Shown here: positions 1 to 8,319 of the stretch, piece by piece | Layout of the letters: each line of letters starts with the position of its first letter | Numbering within the stretch: position 1 is the first letter of the stretch | Source: Streptomyces tirandamycinicus | GTDB lineage: Bacteria > Actinomycetota > Actinomycetes > Streptomycetales > Streptomycetaceae | Length of the DNA stretch: 64,000 nucleotides | Direction: 5' to 3' | NCBI RefSeq assembly: GCF_003097515.1 | Contig: NZ_CP029188.1 | Span: 5,872,531-5,936,530 of the forward strand | Notes under the pieces: model-generated | Told to the model about the DNA's origin: nothing | What the model saw: only the letters and a program-made list of their open reading frames with translations | The model's database searches: none | Made by a program: the position numbers and the translations under genes

Positions 1-677
1 TCAAGCCGCAGCGCGTCTACGAGGAGATGAACAAGGCCTTCGGCCCGGAGACGCGCTACGTCACCACCATCGGCCTCTCCCAGATCGCCGGTGCGCAGAT
101 GCTGCACGTCTACCGGCCGCGCCACTGGATCAACTGCGGCCAGGCGGGCCCGCTCGGCTGGACCATCCCGGCGGCGCTGGGCGCGGCCACGGCCGATCCG
201 GACACCCCGGTGGTCGCCCTCTCCGGCGACTACGACTTCCAGTTCCTGATCGAGGAACTGGCGGTCGGCGCGCAGCACCGGATCCCGTACGTCCACGTCC
301 TCGTCAACAACTCCTACCTGGGCCTGATCCGCCAGGCGCAGCTCGGCCTGGACATCGACTTCCAGGTCAACCTGGAGTTCGAGAACATCAACTCCCCGGA
401 GCTGGGCGTCTACGGCGTCGACCACGTCAAGGTCGCCGAGGGCCTGGGGTGCAAGGCGATCCGCGTCACCGACCCGGGTGAACTGGGTGCGGCCTTCGAC
501 CAGGCCCGCAAGCTCGCCGCCGAGCACCGGGTGCCGGTCGTCGTCGAGGCGATCCTGGAGCGGGTCACCAACATCGCGATGAGCCGGACCGCGGACATCA
601 GCGACGTCACCGAGTTCGAGGAGGTCGCGACCGAGCCGGGCCACGCGCCGACCGCGATCGTGCCGCTGAGGGCCTGA
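1..677 (+). CDS. gcl: Glyoxylate carboligase (tartronate-semialdehyde synthase), C-terminal part
   Basis: The 5' part lies outside the window; the frame is open from base 3, giving about 224 visible residues. The protein is the C-terminal thiamine-diphosphate-binding domain of the acetolactate synthase family: NCGQAGPLGWTIPAALGAA, then the ThDP/Mg motif beginning GDYDFQFLIEEL, then LVNNSYLGLIRQAQ. Gcl joins two glyoxylates into tartronate semialdehyde and CO2. The sequence GDYDFQF and the YLGLIRQ segment favour Gcl over acetolactate synthase. Genes for the next steps (glxR, hyi) lie about 16 kb downstream on the other strand, which supports the assignment. The end is typical for the family, with no sign of damage. 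Confidence 0.9.
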   Translation, partial: KPQRVYEEMNKAFGPETRYVTTIGLSQIAGAQMLHVYRPRHWINCGQAGPLGWTIPAALGAATADPDTPVVALSGDYDFQFLIEELAVGAQHRIPYVHVLVNNSYLGLIRQAQLGLDIDFQVNLEFENINSPELGVYGVDHVKVAEGLGCKAIRVTDPGELGAAFDQARKLAAEHRVPVVVEAILERVTNIAMSRTADISDVTEFEEVATEPGHAPTAIVPLRA

Positions 678-1450
678 CGCGGCTCTCCGGCACGCCGCGC
701 CGCGAGAGGTGGCCCGCCCGGCGGGCGGACCACCCGCCGGGCGATGCCCTCATCCGGGCGATGCCCTCATCCGGGCGGTGCCGTCATCCGGCGGTCATCC
801 AGCGGTTCTCCAGCGGTTCTCCGGCGGGCATCCGGCGGTGGACACCGGGGCGCAGCCGGCTGCCCGGTGCGGCGCACCGCGCCGGGCCGTACCCGGCGAA
901 CGCTTCGGCGCGTGACCGGCGCGCGGTGCGTCCGCCGTCGCGCAACGGGCCCGAGGCCCCGGCGTACCCGCCAGGTCGCCCACGAGCCGTGCCGTGCCGG
1001 GCCGCCCGGCGACGTCCCCGCCGGACCGGTCCACTCGCCGGCGCCGCGCCGAGCCGCCGATCCCGCCGTGTGCGTGCGTGCACGCTGCGGGTGCGCCGGG
1101 CGCCGGTACGGGTCCGCCGAGCCGCCGGACGGGTGGGCCGAGCCGCACGGGTGGGTGGGCCGGGGAGCCCACTGACCCTGCCGGGCCTGCCGGGCTGCGG
1201 GGCGCCGAGCGGCCGTTCGGGGCCGCCGGGGCGGTCGCAAGGGGCCGCCGGGCGCCGGTACGGTCCGCCGAGCCGCCGCGCGCGGGCTCCGCCGAGCCGC
1301 CGCGTCCGGGCTCCGCCGATCGGCCGTGGCCGCCCCCGAGCTCCGCAGAGCGGCGGTGGCCGCACCGGGGAGTCCGCCGAGAGCCGACTGACGCCGCCCG
1401 GGGGCGAGTTGAGGTGCGCCGCGTGCGCGGGACACGGCAATGTATGGCAG
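678..1450. repeat. Repeat-rich GC stretch between gcl and the TrkA-like gene
   Basis: No gene is supported here although several frames are open because of the extreme GC content. It holds short imperfect tandem copies around 735-845 (variants of GGGCGATGCCCTCATCC and CAGCGGTTCTCC) and again around 1250-1330 (variants of GGGCTCCGCCGAGCCGCCG). Translations of all frames are Pro/Arg/Ala low complexity without domain features. I see no convincing promoter, but the sequence just before 1451 (CACGGCAATGTATGGCAG) is the least GC-rich part and could hold one. Confidence 0.6.
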
Positions 1451-3403
1451 GTGCACCCCATACCTCGGCAAGTACGGTCCGCCACCGGCCATATGCTCGT
1501 CAGCGGCGACGACGCCCTCGCCCACCGGCTCGCCGCCGAACTCCGCGACGTCTACCGGCAGCAGGTCACGCTCCTCGTACCGCCGAGCCGCTCGTCCCCG
1601 GGCCTTCCCGCGGACGCGGGCGCTCCCTCGGGAGGCCGGGCCCTCGCCCTCCTCGGCCGGGTGTCGGCCGGCATCGCCCGTACGGGAGGGCACCGCACGG
1701 CCGCCGACGGCGGCGGCGGACGGCCGTACGAGATGCCCGTCCTGGAGACCGACGACCCCGACGACGACGCGCTCCGGGCAGCGGGGGTGGAGACCGCCCA
1801 GGCCCTTGCGCTGGTGCACGAGAACGACGAGACCAACATCCGCGCCGCACTCACCGCCCGCCGGCTGAACCCCCGCCTGCGCCTGGTCATCCGCCTCTAC
1901 AACCGCAAGCTCGGCCAGCATCTCGAGGAACTGCTCGACCAGGCGGCGGTCCTCGCCGTCCCCGGGATGGCCGCGGACGACATCGACTCCTCGACGACCG
2001 TGCTGTCGGACGCCGACACCGCCGCCCCCGCGCTCGCCGCCACCGCCGTCACCGGCACCAGCAAGATCGTCCAGGCGGACGGGATGCTCCTGCGCGCTGC
2101 CGAGCGGCCCCCGCCGGGCCCCGGCGGGGTCGCGCATCCGGGCCTGTGCACCCTGGCGCTGCTGTCCTCCACCAGCAGCGACCCCGGTGGCGTGGAGGGT
2201 TCGGAGGGAAGCGGCCTGGCGGGACCGCTCCTGCTGCCGGACGACCGGGCCGTCGCCGCCGCGTCCCGCAGGGGACGGATCGTGCTCGAAGCCGTCACCG
2301 GACCGGAGGAAGGGCCCGGCAGTCGCCTGAGCGGCCCCGCGCTGCCCTTCCGGGAGCTCTTCTCGCGCCGTGTGCGCTGGTCGTTCGCGGGTGTGGGCGC
2401 GGCCGTGGCCGCCCTGGCCGTCGCGAGCTGGCTCACGGCGGGCGGACACCCTCTCCACGCCGCCTACATCACGCTGCTCGACCTCTTCGCCATCAACGAC
2501 CCCGCGGTCGACGGGGAGACCGACCGCCAGATCCTGCAGTTGCTCACCGGCCTGGTGGGACTGCTGCTGCTGCCCCTGCTCGTCGCCGCCGTACTGGAAG
2601 CGCTCAGCTCCTTCCGCTCCGCGACCACCCTGCGCCGGCCGCCACGGGGTCTGGCCGGACACGTCGTCCTGCTGGGCCTGGGCAAGATCGGAACCCGCGT
2701 CCTCGGCCGGCTGCGCGAGATCGGCACCCCCGTCGTCTGCGTCGAGAACGACCCCGAGGCGCGGGGAGTGGCACTCGCCCGCCGGCTGCGCGTCCCCGTG
2801 ATCATCGGGGACGTCACCCAGGAAGGGGTGCTCGAGGCGGCCCGGATCCACCGGGCCCACGCCCTGCTCGCCCTCACCAGCTCCGACACCACCAACCTCG
2901 AAGCCGCCCTGCACGCCCGCTCGATCGCCTCCGGCCTCCGGGTGGCGCTCCGGCTCTACGACGACGACTTCGCCACCGCCGTCTACCGGACGCTGCGTGC
3001 CGCGCACCCCGGGGCGCTCACCCGCAGCAGGAGCGTGACATCGCTCTCCGCACCCGCCTTCGCCGGCGCCATGATGGGCCGCCAGGTGCTCGGGGCGATC
3101 TCCGTCGAGCGGAGGGTACTGCTCTTCGCCGCGCTCGAAGTGGCCGAACTGCCGCAGCTGGAGGGCCACACCATCGCCGAAGCGCTCCGTCCGGGCATGT
3201 GGCGGGTGCTCGCCCTCGACATGACGGCACCGGGCGACCGGCGCCCGGACCTGTCCGCAGCCCCGCCGGACGACGGGGCGGACCACACCAGCGGTCTGCT
3301 CTTCGACCTCCACCCCGGACATCTGCTGCGCCCCGGCGACCGGGTGGTCGTCGCCGCCACCCGCCGCGGTCTGGCGGAACTGCTGGAGCACCGGATGCGG
3401 TAG
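1451..3403 (+). CDS. Two-domain TrkA/RCK NAD-binding membrane protein (potassium-channel-like)
   Basis: About 650 residues. The N-terminus holds a Rossmann-like TrkA-N domain (LVSGDDALAHRLAAELR; DDDETNIRAALTARRLNPRLR style segment at about 120-160). Membrane segments follow near residues 310-330 (AGVGAAVAALAVASWL) and 370-390 (LVGLLLLPLLVAAVLEAL) with an ion-channel-like loop between them. A second TrkA-N domain starts near 415 (GHVVLLGLGKIGTRVLGRL) and ends with a TrkA-C-like part. This looks like a two-helix K+ channel with tandem RCK domains (Castor/Pollux-like architecture). GTG 1451 is chosen; ATG 1493 is an alternative that would leave almost nothing before the first beta strand. The longer open frame upstream is repeat sequence. 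Confidence 0.8.
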   Translation: MHPIPRQVRSATGHMLVSGDDALAHRLAAELRDVYRQQVTLLVPPSRSSPGLPADAGAPSGGRALALLGRVSAGIARTGGHRTAADGGGGRPYEMPVLETDDPDDDALRAAGVETAQALALVHENDETNIRAALTARRLNPRLRLVIRLYNRKLGQHLEELLDQAAVLAVPGMAADDIDSSTTVLSDADTAAPALAATAVTGTSKIVQADGMLLRAAERPPPGPGGVAHPGLCTLALLSSTSSDPGGVEGSEGSGLAGPLLLPDDRAVAAASRRGRIVLEAVTGPEEGPGSRLSGPALPFRELFSRRVRWSFAGVGAAVAALAVASWLTAGGHPLHAAYITLLDLFAINDPAVDGETDRQILQLLTGLVGLLLLPLLVAAVLEALSSFRSATTLRRPPRGLAGHVVLLGLGKIGTRVLGRLREIGTPVVCVENDPEARGVALARRLRVPVIIGDVTQEGVLEAARIHRAHALLALTSSDTTNLEAALHARSIASGLRVALRLYDDDFATAVYRTLRAAHPGALTRSRSVTSLSAPAFAGAMMGRQVLGAISVERRVLLFAALEVAELPQLEGHTIAEALRPGMWRVLALDMTAPGDRRPDLSAAPPDDGADHTSGLLFDLHPGHLLRPGDRVVVAATRRGLAELLEHRMR

Positions 3404-3603
3404 GAGGCGCCCGCTCCGCCTGCCGTCCACGGCCTCCGCGGGCAACGGTCCGCGGCCCGCGCAGTGCCCGAGACCGGTGACGGCGGCGGGGCGGCGATGC
3501 GGATACCGACGGCTCGGCGGGCGGCGACACGGGTGCGGGAACCCGCGGCGCCCGGTCGCACGTTGGCCTTCCACGTCATCGACGGATGTGAGGGAGGAAC
3601 CGT

Positions 3604-3873
3604 GTGGACGGCACCGCCTCGCTGCTGACCGTCGCCATCGTGGCCGCGGTACTCGTGATCAGGGCCGCCCTGGCGGAGCTGCGGGACCCGGGAAGCGCCC
3701 GTGCCCGGTGGGCGTTCGTCTCCAACCCCCGGGCCATGACCGCGGGGGCGGTGACGGCGGTCGTGCTCGGTCTCGTGGGCCGGCAGCACGCCGGCCCCGG
3801 TGCGGTGGCGTGGGCGGTCCTCGCCGGCGCCCTCGTCGCGGTGGTCGTGGACCGCCACCCGCCCGCCGGGTGA
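3604..3873 (+). CDS. Small membrane protein of unknown function
   Basis: Eighty-nine residues, GTG start preceded by a strong AGGGAGGAA ribosome-binding site (3591-3599). Two or three hydrophobic segments are visible: residues 5-20 (ASLLTVAIVAAVLVIRAAL), 39-55 (AMTAGAVTAVVLGLVG) and 62-80 (AVAWAVLAGALVAVVV). No catalytic motif or known family is recognised. It stands alone between the RCK protein and the ArsR-type regulator. Confidence 0.6.
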   Translation: MDGTASLLTVAIVAAVLVIRAALAELRDPGSARARWAFVSNPRAMTAGAVTAVVLGLVGRQHAGPGAVAWAVLAGALVAVVVDRHPPAG

Positions 3874-4010
3874 ACGTCGCGTTCGCGGGCGGCACCGCAC
3901 ACCGCGCAGGACTCGGGTGCGCCCCGCCTCGTCGTCGCCGATGTGCGCGGTGGCGATGACGCGCCCGCCCGGCCTCATCGCTGCGTTCGGCTCGCACGGC
4001 GGGCCCCCAC

Positions 4011-4047
4011 TTGACGATAGGCAGGTGAATGCCTGCATAATGTAGCC
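4011..4047 (+). promoter_or_regulatory. Candidate leaderless promoter with embedded operator for the ArsR-SRPBCC gene
   Basis: TTGACG at 4011-4016 and CATAAT at 4036-4041 are 19 bp apart, and the GTG start at 4048 sits where transcription would begin, with no Shine-Dalgarno sequence before it. Between the boxes lies an inverted repeat GCAGG-TGAATG-CCTGC (4021-4036), a plausible operator for the ArsR domain encoded downstream. Promoter and operator are inferred from sequence only. Confidence 0.5.
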
Positions 4048-4857
4048 GTGAGCCTCGAAGCAACGGCGATGGACTCGGTGTTCAAGGCGCTGGCCGATCC
4101 CACCCGGCGGCTCCTGCTCGACCGGCTGCGCGAGCACAACGGGCAGACGCTCCGCGAACTCTGCGAGCGCCTCGACATGGCCCGCCAATCGGCGACGCAG
4201 CACCTGGACGTGCTCGTGCGGGCCGACCTCGTCACCGTGGTACGGCGCGGCCGGGAGCGGCTGCACTACCTCAACCCGGCCCCGATCCACGAGATCGAGG
4301 AGCGCTGGATCTCCGGCTTCGACAAACCCCGCCTGCAAGCGATCAGCGCCATCAAGCGCCAGGCAGAGGAGTACACCATGAGCAACGCACCCACACCGGT
4401 GCCGGACTACGTATACGTCACCTACATCCGCGCCGGTGCGGAGCAGGTGTGGCACGCCCTGACCGACGCCGACCTGACAGCGCGCTACTGGGGACACGCC
4501 AACGTCTCCGACTGGCAGCCGGGCTCAGCCTGGGAACACCGGCGAACCGACGGATCGGGCCGGATCGACGTGGTGGGCCGTGTCCTGGAGTCCGAGCCCC
4601 CGAACCGTCTGGTCATCACCTTTGACGACGCCCCCGACAGCGGGGCGCCGAGGGAGCCGTCGGTCGTCACCTTCCTCGTCGAACCGCATCAGGACATCGT
4701 CCGTCTCACCGTGACCCACGAGAAACTCCCCAACCGGGAGATGCTGGGCGGCATTTCGGCCGGCTGGCCGGCCGTGCTGGCGAACCTCAAGTCGATGCTG
4801 GAGACCGGCGAGGTCCTGCCGCAGGCGCCCTGGGAGATGTCCCCCGCCCACACCTGA
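4048..4857 (+). CDS. ArsR-family HTH fused to SRPBCC (AHSA1-like) domain
   Basis: Two domains in 269 residues. Residues 8-95 are an ArsR winged helix (FKALADPTRRLLLDRLR, then ARQSATQHLDVLVRADLV as recognition helix and a VVRRGRERLHYLN wing). Residues 112-260 are an AHSA1/SRPBCC fold (YVTYIRAGAEQVWHALTDA, then GHANVSDWQPGSAWEH). No metal-binding cysteines are seen in the HTH, so metal sensing is unlikely; such fusions usually sense or bind a hydrophobic ligand through the SRPBCC cavity, but the ligand is unknown. The GTG start appears leaderless. A DinB-like gene follows after 65 bp and may be co-transcribed. Confidence 0.85.
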   Translation: MSLEATAMDSVFKALADPTRRLLLDRLREHNGQTLRELCERLDMARQSATQHLDVLVRADLVTVVRRGRERLHYLNPAPIHEIEERWISGFDKPRLQAISAIKRQAEEYTMSNAPTPVPDYVYVTYIRAGAEQVWHALTDADLTARYWGHANVSDWQPGSAWEHRRTDGSGRIDVVGRVLESEPPNRLVITFDDAPDSGAPREPSVVTFLVEPHQDIVRLTVTHEKLPNREMLGGISAGWPAVLANLKSMLETGEVLPQAPWEMSPAHT

Positions 4858-4922
4858 GGTGCTCCTTCGCGCCGCTGGTGTTCCTCGCGCACGATCCCCG
4901 CCCGCACAGAGAGGTGCAGGAC

Positions 4923-5489
<567 letters not shown>

Positions 5490-5651
5490 CCAGGGCACGG
5501 CGAACCCGACGTCGGCTCGCCAGGAGAATGTCCTGATGCTTCGGGGAACTCGCCGCCGCCGATGTGCCCGGCGTCCGTGATCCCGCCGGGCCGGGTTCCC
5601 CCCTGGGCCCACCCTGCGGCGTGCCGCGATCGCAGAGCCAGGACCGCCGTG

Positions 5652-5694
5652 CGGGAGGGGGCCGGGGAGCACGATGCTCCCCGGCCCCCTCCCG
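5652..5694. terminator. Bidirectional terminator hairpin
   Basis: A perfect 20-bp inverted repeat (5652-5671 and 5675-5694) with a three-base CGA loop sits between the converging DinB-like gene and the flotillin gene. It has no T-run, as is usual in Streptomyces. It can serve both strands. Confidence 0.75.
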
Positions 5695-5775
5695 GTTCTC
5701 GCGGATCTCCCGGTTCTCCCCGGTTGTCCCGGCCCCCCCGGTTCTCCCGGGCCCGCCCGGCGGTGAGTGCCCCCG

Positions 5776-7203
5776 CTAGCCGGTGATCTCGACCGCCCCG
5801 TTCTCCGCGGTCCTGCCGGTCGTCTGCTGCTTCGTGCCCTTCTGCGTGATGCCCCGCAGCATCTCGGCGAGGTCGACACCGGTCGTGGACCCCAGCAGCT
5901 CCAGGCCCTGGGCCACGTTGTCCGCGACGGCCCGCGGCAGCTTTCCGGCGCCGTCGGTGGAGATGACGGTCATCTTGTCGATCGCGCCGAGCGGTTCGGC
6001 GGCCTTGCCGACCACCTGCGGCAGCACCTCCACGAGCATCTGCAGGACCGCGGCGTCGCCGTACCGCTCGAAGGCGTCCGCCTTCTTCTGCATGGCGTCG
6101 GCCTCGGCCGCCCCCTTGGCGGCGATGGCGGCGGCCTCCGCCTCGCCCTCGATGCGGACCGCGTCGGCGAGCGCCGCACGGTGCGCCTTCTCGCCCTCAC
6201 CGGTCAGGCGGGCCCGCTGGGCGTCGGCCTCGGCCTGCTTCACCAGGGCGACACGACGTGCCTCGGCCTCCTGCTCGGCCTGGTAGCGGGCCGCGTCGGC
6301 CGGCTTGCGGACCTGTGTGTCGAGCTCCCTGTCGGTCAGGGCAGCCCGGCGCTCCGCGACCTTCTCCTGCTGGCTGAGGATCTCCTGCTCCCGGTCGGCC
6401 TCGGCGAGCGGCCCCGCGGCAGCGGCCTTGGCGGCGGCCTCGTCCGTCTCCGCCTTGATCTCGGCCTGCTTGAGGGCGAACGTCCGCTGCGCGACGGCGA
6501 TTTCCTCCTCGGCCTTCAGCCGCGCCTGCTCCGACGCCCGCCGGGCCACCGCCTCGGCGATGTCCGCCTCCTGCTTCGCCCGCGCCGCCTCCGGGCGCCC
6601 GAGGTCCTCGAGATAGGAGCCCTCGGTGGTGATGTCCTGGATCTGGAAGGCGTCCAGTACGAGGCCCTGGCCGGAGAGGCTGGCCTCGGCCTCCTCGGCG
6701 ACCTGCCCGGCGAACGCGGCCCGGTCCCGGATGATGTCCTCCACCGACATCCGGCCGACGATGGAGCGCAGCGCGCCGGAGAGCACCTCCTGGGTGAAGC
6801 CGACGATCCCGTTCTGCTGGACGAGGAAGCGCTGGGCAGCCGCCCGGATGGAGTCCTCGGTACCGCCCACCTTGACGATCGCGACGCCCTCGAGGTTGGC
6901 CTTGATGCCGCGCAGAGTGACGGCTCCCCGTACGGCCACGGGGATGTGCCGGCTGGAGAGGTCCAGCGTGAACCGCTGCTGCACGAACGGCACGACGAAC
7001 ACGCCGCCGCCGACGACGACCTTCTGGCCGCTGTTGTCGGTGAAGACCCGCCCGGTCTCGGGATCGGTCGCCTTCTTCCCGCGCCGGCCGGTGATGATGA
7101 ACGCCTCACTGGGGCCTGCGACCTTGTATCGCGTGACGACGACCAGGGCCAGCAGGACGAGGAGTACGACGACTCCCACCACGGCGATGACGACTGGATT
7201 CAT
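5776..7203 (-). CDS. Flotillin / SPFH-domain membrane scaffold protein
   Basis: The 475-residue protein starts with a single membrane helix (residues 4-24, VVIAVVGVVVLLVLLALVVV). The SPFH/Band-7 domain covers about 30-200 (GPSEAFIITGRRG, then VGGGVFVVPFVQQRF). A long charged coiled coil of Ala/Glu repeats spans about 205-385, and a flotillin C-terminal domain follows (GDAAVLQMLVEVLPQVVGKAAEPLGAIDKMTVIS). Flotillins organise lipid microdomains and protein complexes in the cytoplasmic membrane. The start ATG 7203 is preceded by a GGGGG-rich site. It lies 72 bp downstream of the NfeD-like gene on the same strand, the usual bacterial pairing. Confidence 0.93.
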   Translation of the reverse strand: MNPVVIAVVGVVVLLVLLALVVVTRYKVAGPSEAFIITGRRGKKATDPETGRVFTDNSGQKVVVGGGVFVVPFVQQRFTLDLSSRHIPVAVRGAVTLRGIKANLEGVAIVKVGGTEDSIRAAAQRFLVQQNGIVGFTQEVLSGALRSIVGRMSVEDIIRDRAAFAGQVAEEAEASLSGQGLVLDAFQIQDITTEGSYLEDLGRPEAARAKQEADIAEAVARRASEQARLKAEEEIAVAQRTFALKQAEIKAETDEAAAKAAAAGPLAEADREQEILSQQEKVAERRAALTDRELDTQVRKPADAARYQAEQEAEARRVALVKQAEADAQRARLTGEGEKAHRAALADAVRIEGEAEAAAIAAKGAAEADAMQKKADAFERYGDAAVLQMLVEVLPQVVGKAAEPLGAIDKMTVISTDGAGKLPRAVADNVAQGLELLGSTTGVDLAEMLRGITQKGTKQQTTGRTAENGAVEITG

Positions 7204-7275
7204 GGTGCTCCCCCCTGCCTCCCTGGGGGCGGCAGATCAAGTGGATCGAATGGAACGGCGCCGAGGTGAACCGTT

Positions 7276-7785
7276 TCAGCGCTCAACGGGGCGGACGAGG
7301 ACGGAGGTGGCCGACAGGGCGGCCTCCACCCAGATCTCCGCGCCCCGCTCGACGGGCGTGGCGGACTTGGCGGCGAACTTCACCGGCTGGCTGGCCACCC
7401 GCAGCATCACTTCGCCGTAGCCGTCGGCCGGGATGGCCGTCACCACGGACCCTCCGGTACCGAGGAGGTCTCCCCCCTGCGGAGCGGCCGCGGTCCGGTC
7501 CCGCATCAGCGTGCTGCTCAGCCACCAGGTCAGCCGGGCCGCGAGCAGCCCGGCGAGCACGCCCGCCACCGTCGCGGCGGTCGCTCCCAGGCCCGTGGTG
7601 CCCAGCACGATCGCGCCGGTGAAGCCCAGCATCGAGACGAATCCCGCGATCACCGGCAGCGACAGCCAGCCGTCGAACACGCCGTCCAGCACGCCGTCGA
7701 GGACACCCTCCAGTACCCCGTCGAGGACCAGCGAGAGTGCCAGCAGGACGATGCCCACGATGCCGAGACCGAGAAACAGACCCAT
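7276..7785 (-). CDS. NfeD-like membrane protein, flotillin partner
   Basis: This 169-residue protein has a first hydrophobic segment (LFLGLGIVGIVLLALSLVL), two more helices near 45-90 and a small C-terminal beta-rich domain from about 105 (GGSVVTAIPADGYGEVMLRV, then GAEIWVEAALSATSVLVRPV) like the OB-fold of NfeD/YuaF proteins. It sits directly upstream of flotillin, as yuaF does with floT in Bacillus. Residues 21-39 consist of near-identical LDGVLEG/LDGVLDG copies encoded by 12-bp DNA repeats (about 7672-7728), an unusual insertion between helix 1 and the next segment. Confidence 0.75.
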   Translation of the reverse strand: MGLFLGLGIVGIVLLALSLVLDGVLEGVLDGVLDGVFDGWLSLPVIAGFVSMLGFTGAIVLGTTGLGATAATVAGVLAGLLAARLTWWLSSTLMRDRTAAAPQGGDLLGTGGSVVTAIPADGYGEVMLRVASQPVKFAAKSATPVERGAEIWVEAALSATSVLVRPVER

Positions 7786-7853
7786 ACCAGCACGCCCCCT
7801 GACCTCTGATCACCCCGAGGGCCCTATCGTCCCCTTCACGACGCGCGTATGTC

Positions 7854-7872
7854 ATTGCCGTGTTGCGGCAAT
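7854..7872. promoter_or_regulatory. 19-bp palindrome upstream of the NfeD-flotillin operon
   Basis: ATTGCCG-TGTTG-CGGCAAT is a perfect inverted repeat with a five-base centre, 69 bp before the NfeD-like start. It is too short to act as a terminator and sits in one of the few AT-richer spots of this gap. An operator for an unidentified regulator is the simplest reading. Confidence 0.4.
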
Positions 7873-7885
7873 CTTGACGACTTCT

Positions 7886-8319
7886 TGATGCCAGCGCCTC
7901 CACGCTGCCGCGCCCGGCAGGGAGGGCCGCCCTCCGGGCGGGGTGGGGCCGGGAACGCCGGCCCGTACCGCCGTCGGGCTTCCGCAGGTCGCGCGCCTGC
8001 GTCGGAACCGCCGCCGCTGACGCCGCTGACGACGCCGCCGCCCACGCTGACGGCGACGCCCATGCGGACGGTGACGCCCGAGCCCACGCCCACGGGGACG
8101 CCACGCCCGCACTGACGCCCACGCCCTCTACGCCCACGAGGGCGCCGATGACGAGCCGACGGCCGGATCCGGGCCCACCAGCCCGTGCGGGGCCAGGGTG
8201 TCGCCGTGGCCCTATCCCATTTGTCCGGAAGTAGAGTGCTTGGACCTTGCCGTCCCGCCGAGAGCGATCACCGACGACGGGCGGGCGCCGACCCACCCGG
8301 GCAGTGGAGGAACTTCGAC
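7886..8319. other. Non-coding gap with short GC repeats before the LCP gene
   Basis: No gene is supported. From 8040 to 8130 the sequence is built from irregular copies of GACGCCCACG-like units. The LCP ribosome-binding site GTGGAGGAA lies at 8304-8312. A -10/-35 pair for LCP is not obvious; CATTTGTCC...TAGAGT near 8218-8238 is the best AT-rich candidate. Confidence 0.4.

Noticed and set aside
767..3574. 935-codon open frame on the minus strand opposite the RCK-type gene
   Set aside because: Its translation is Gly/Arg/Gln low complexity that mirrors the codon bias of the plus-strand gene; no domain features.
8185..8319. Longer N-terminus for the LCP protein (start at 8185)
   Set aside because: The extra 45 residues lack homology features and the GTG at 8320 has a strong ribosome site.
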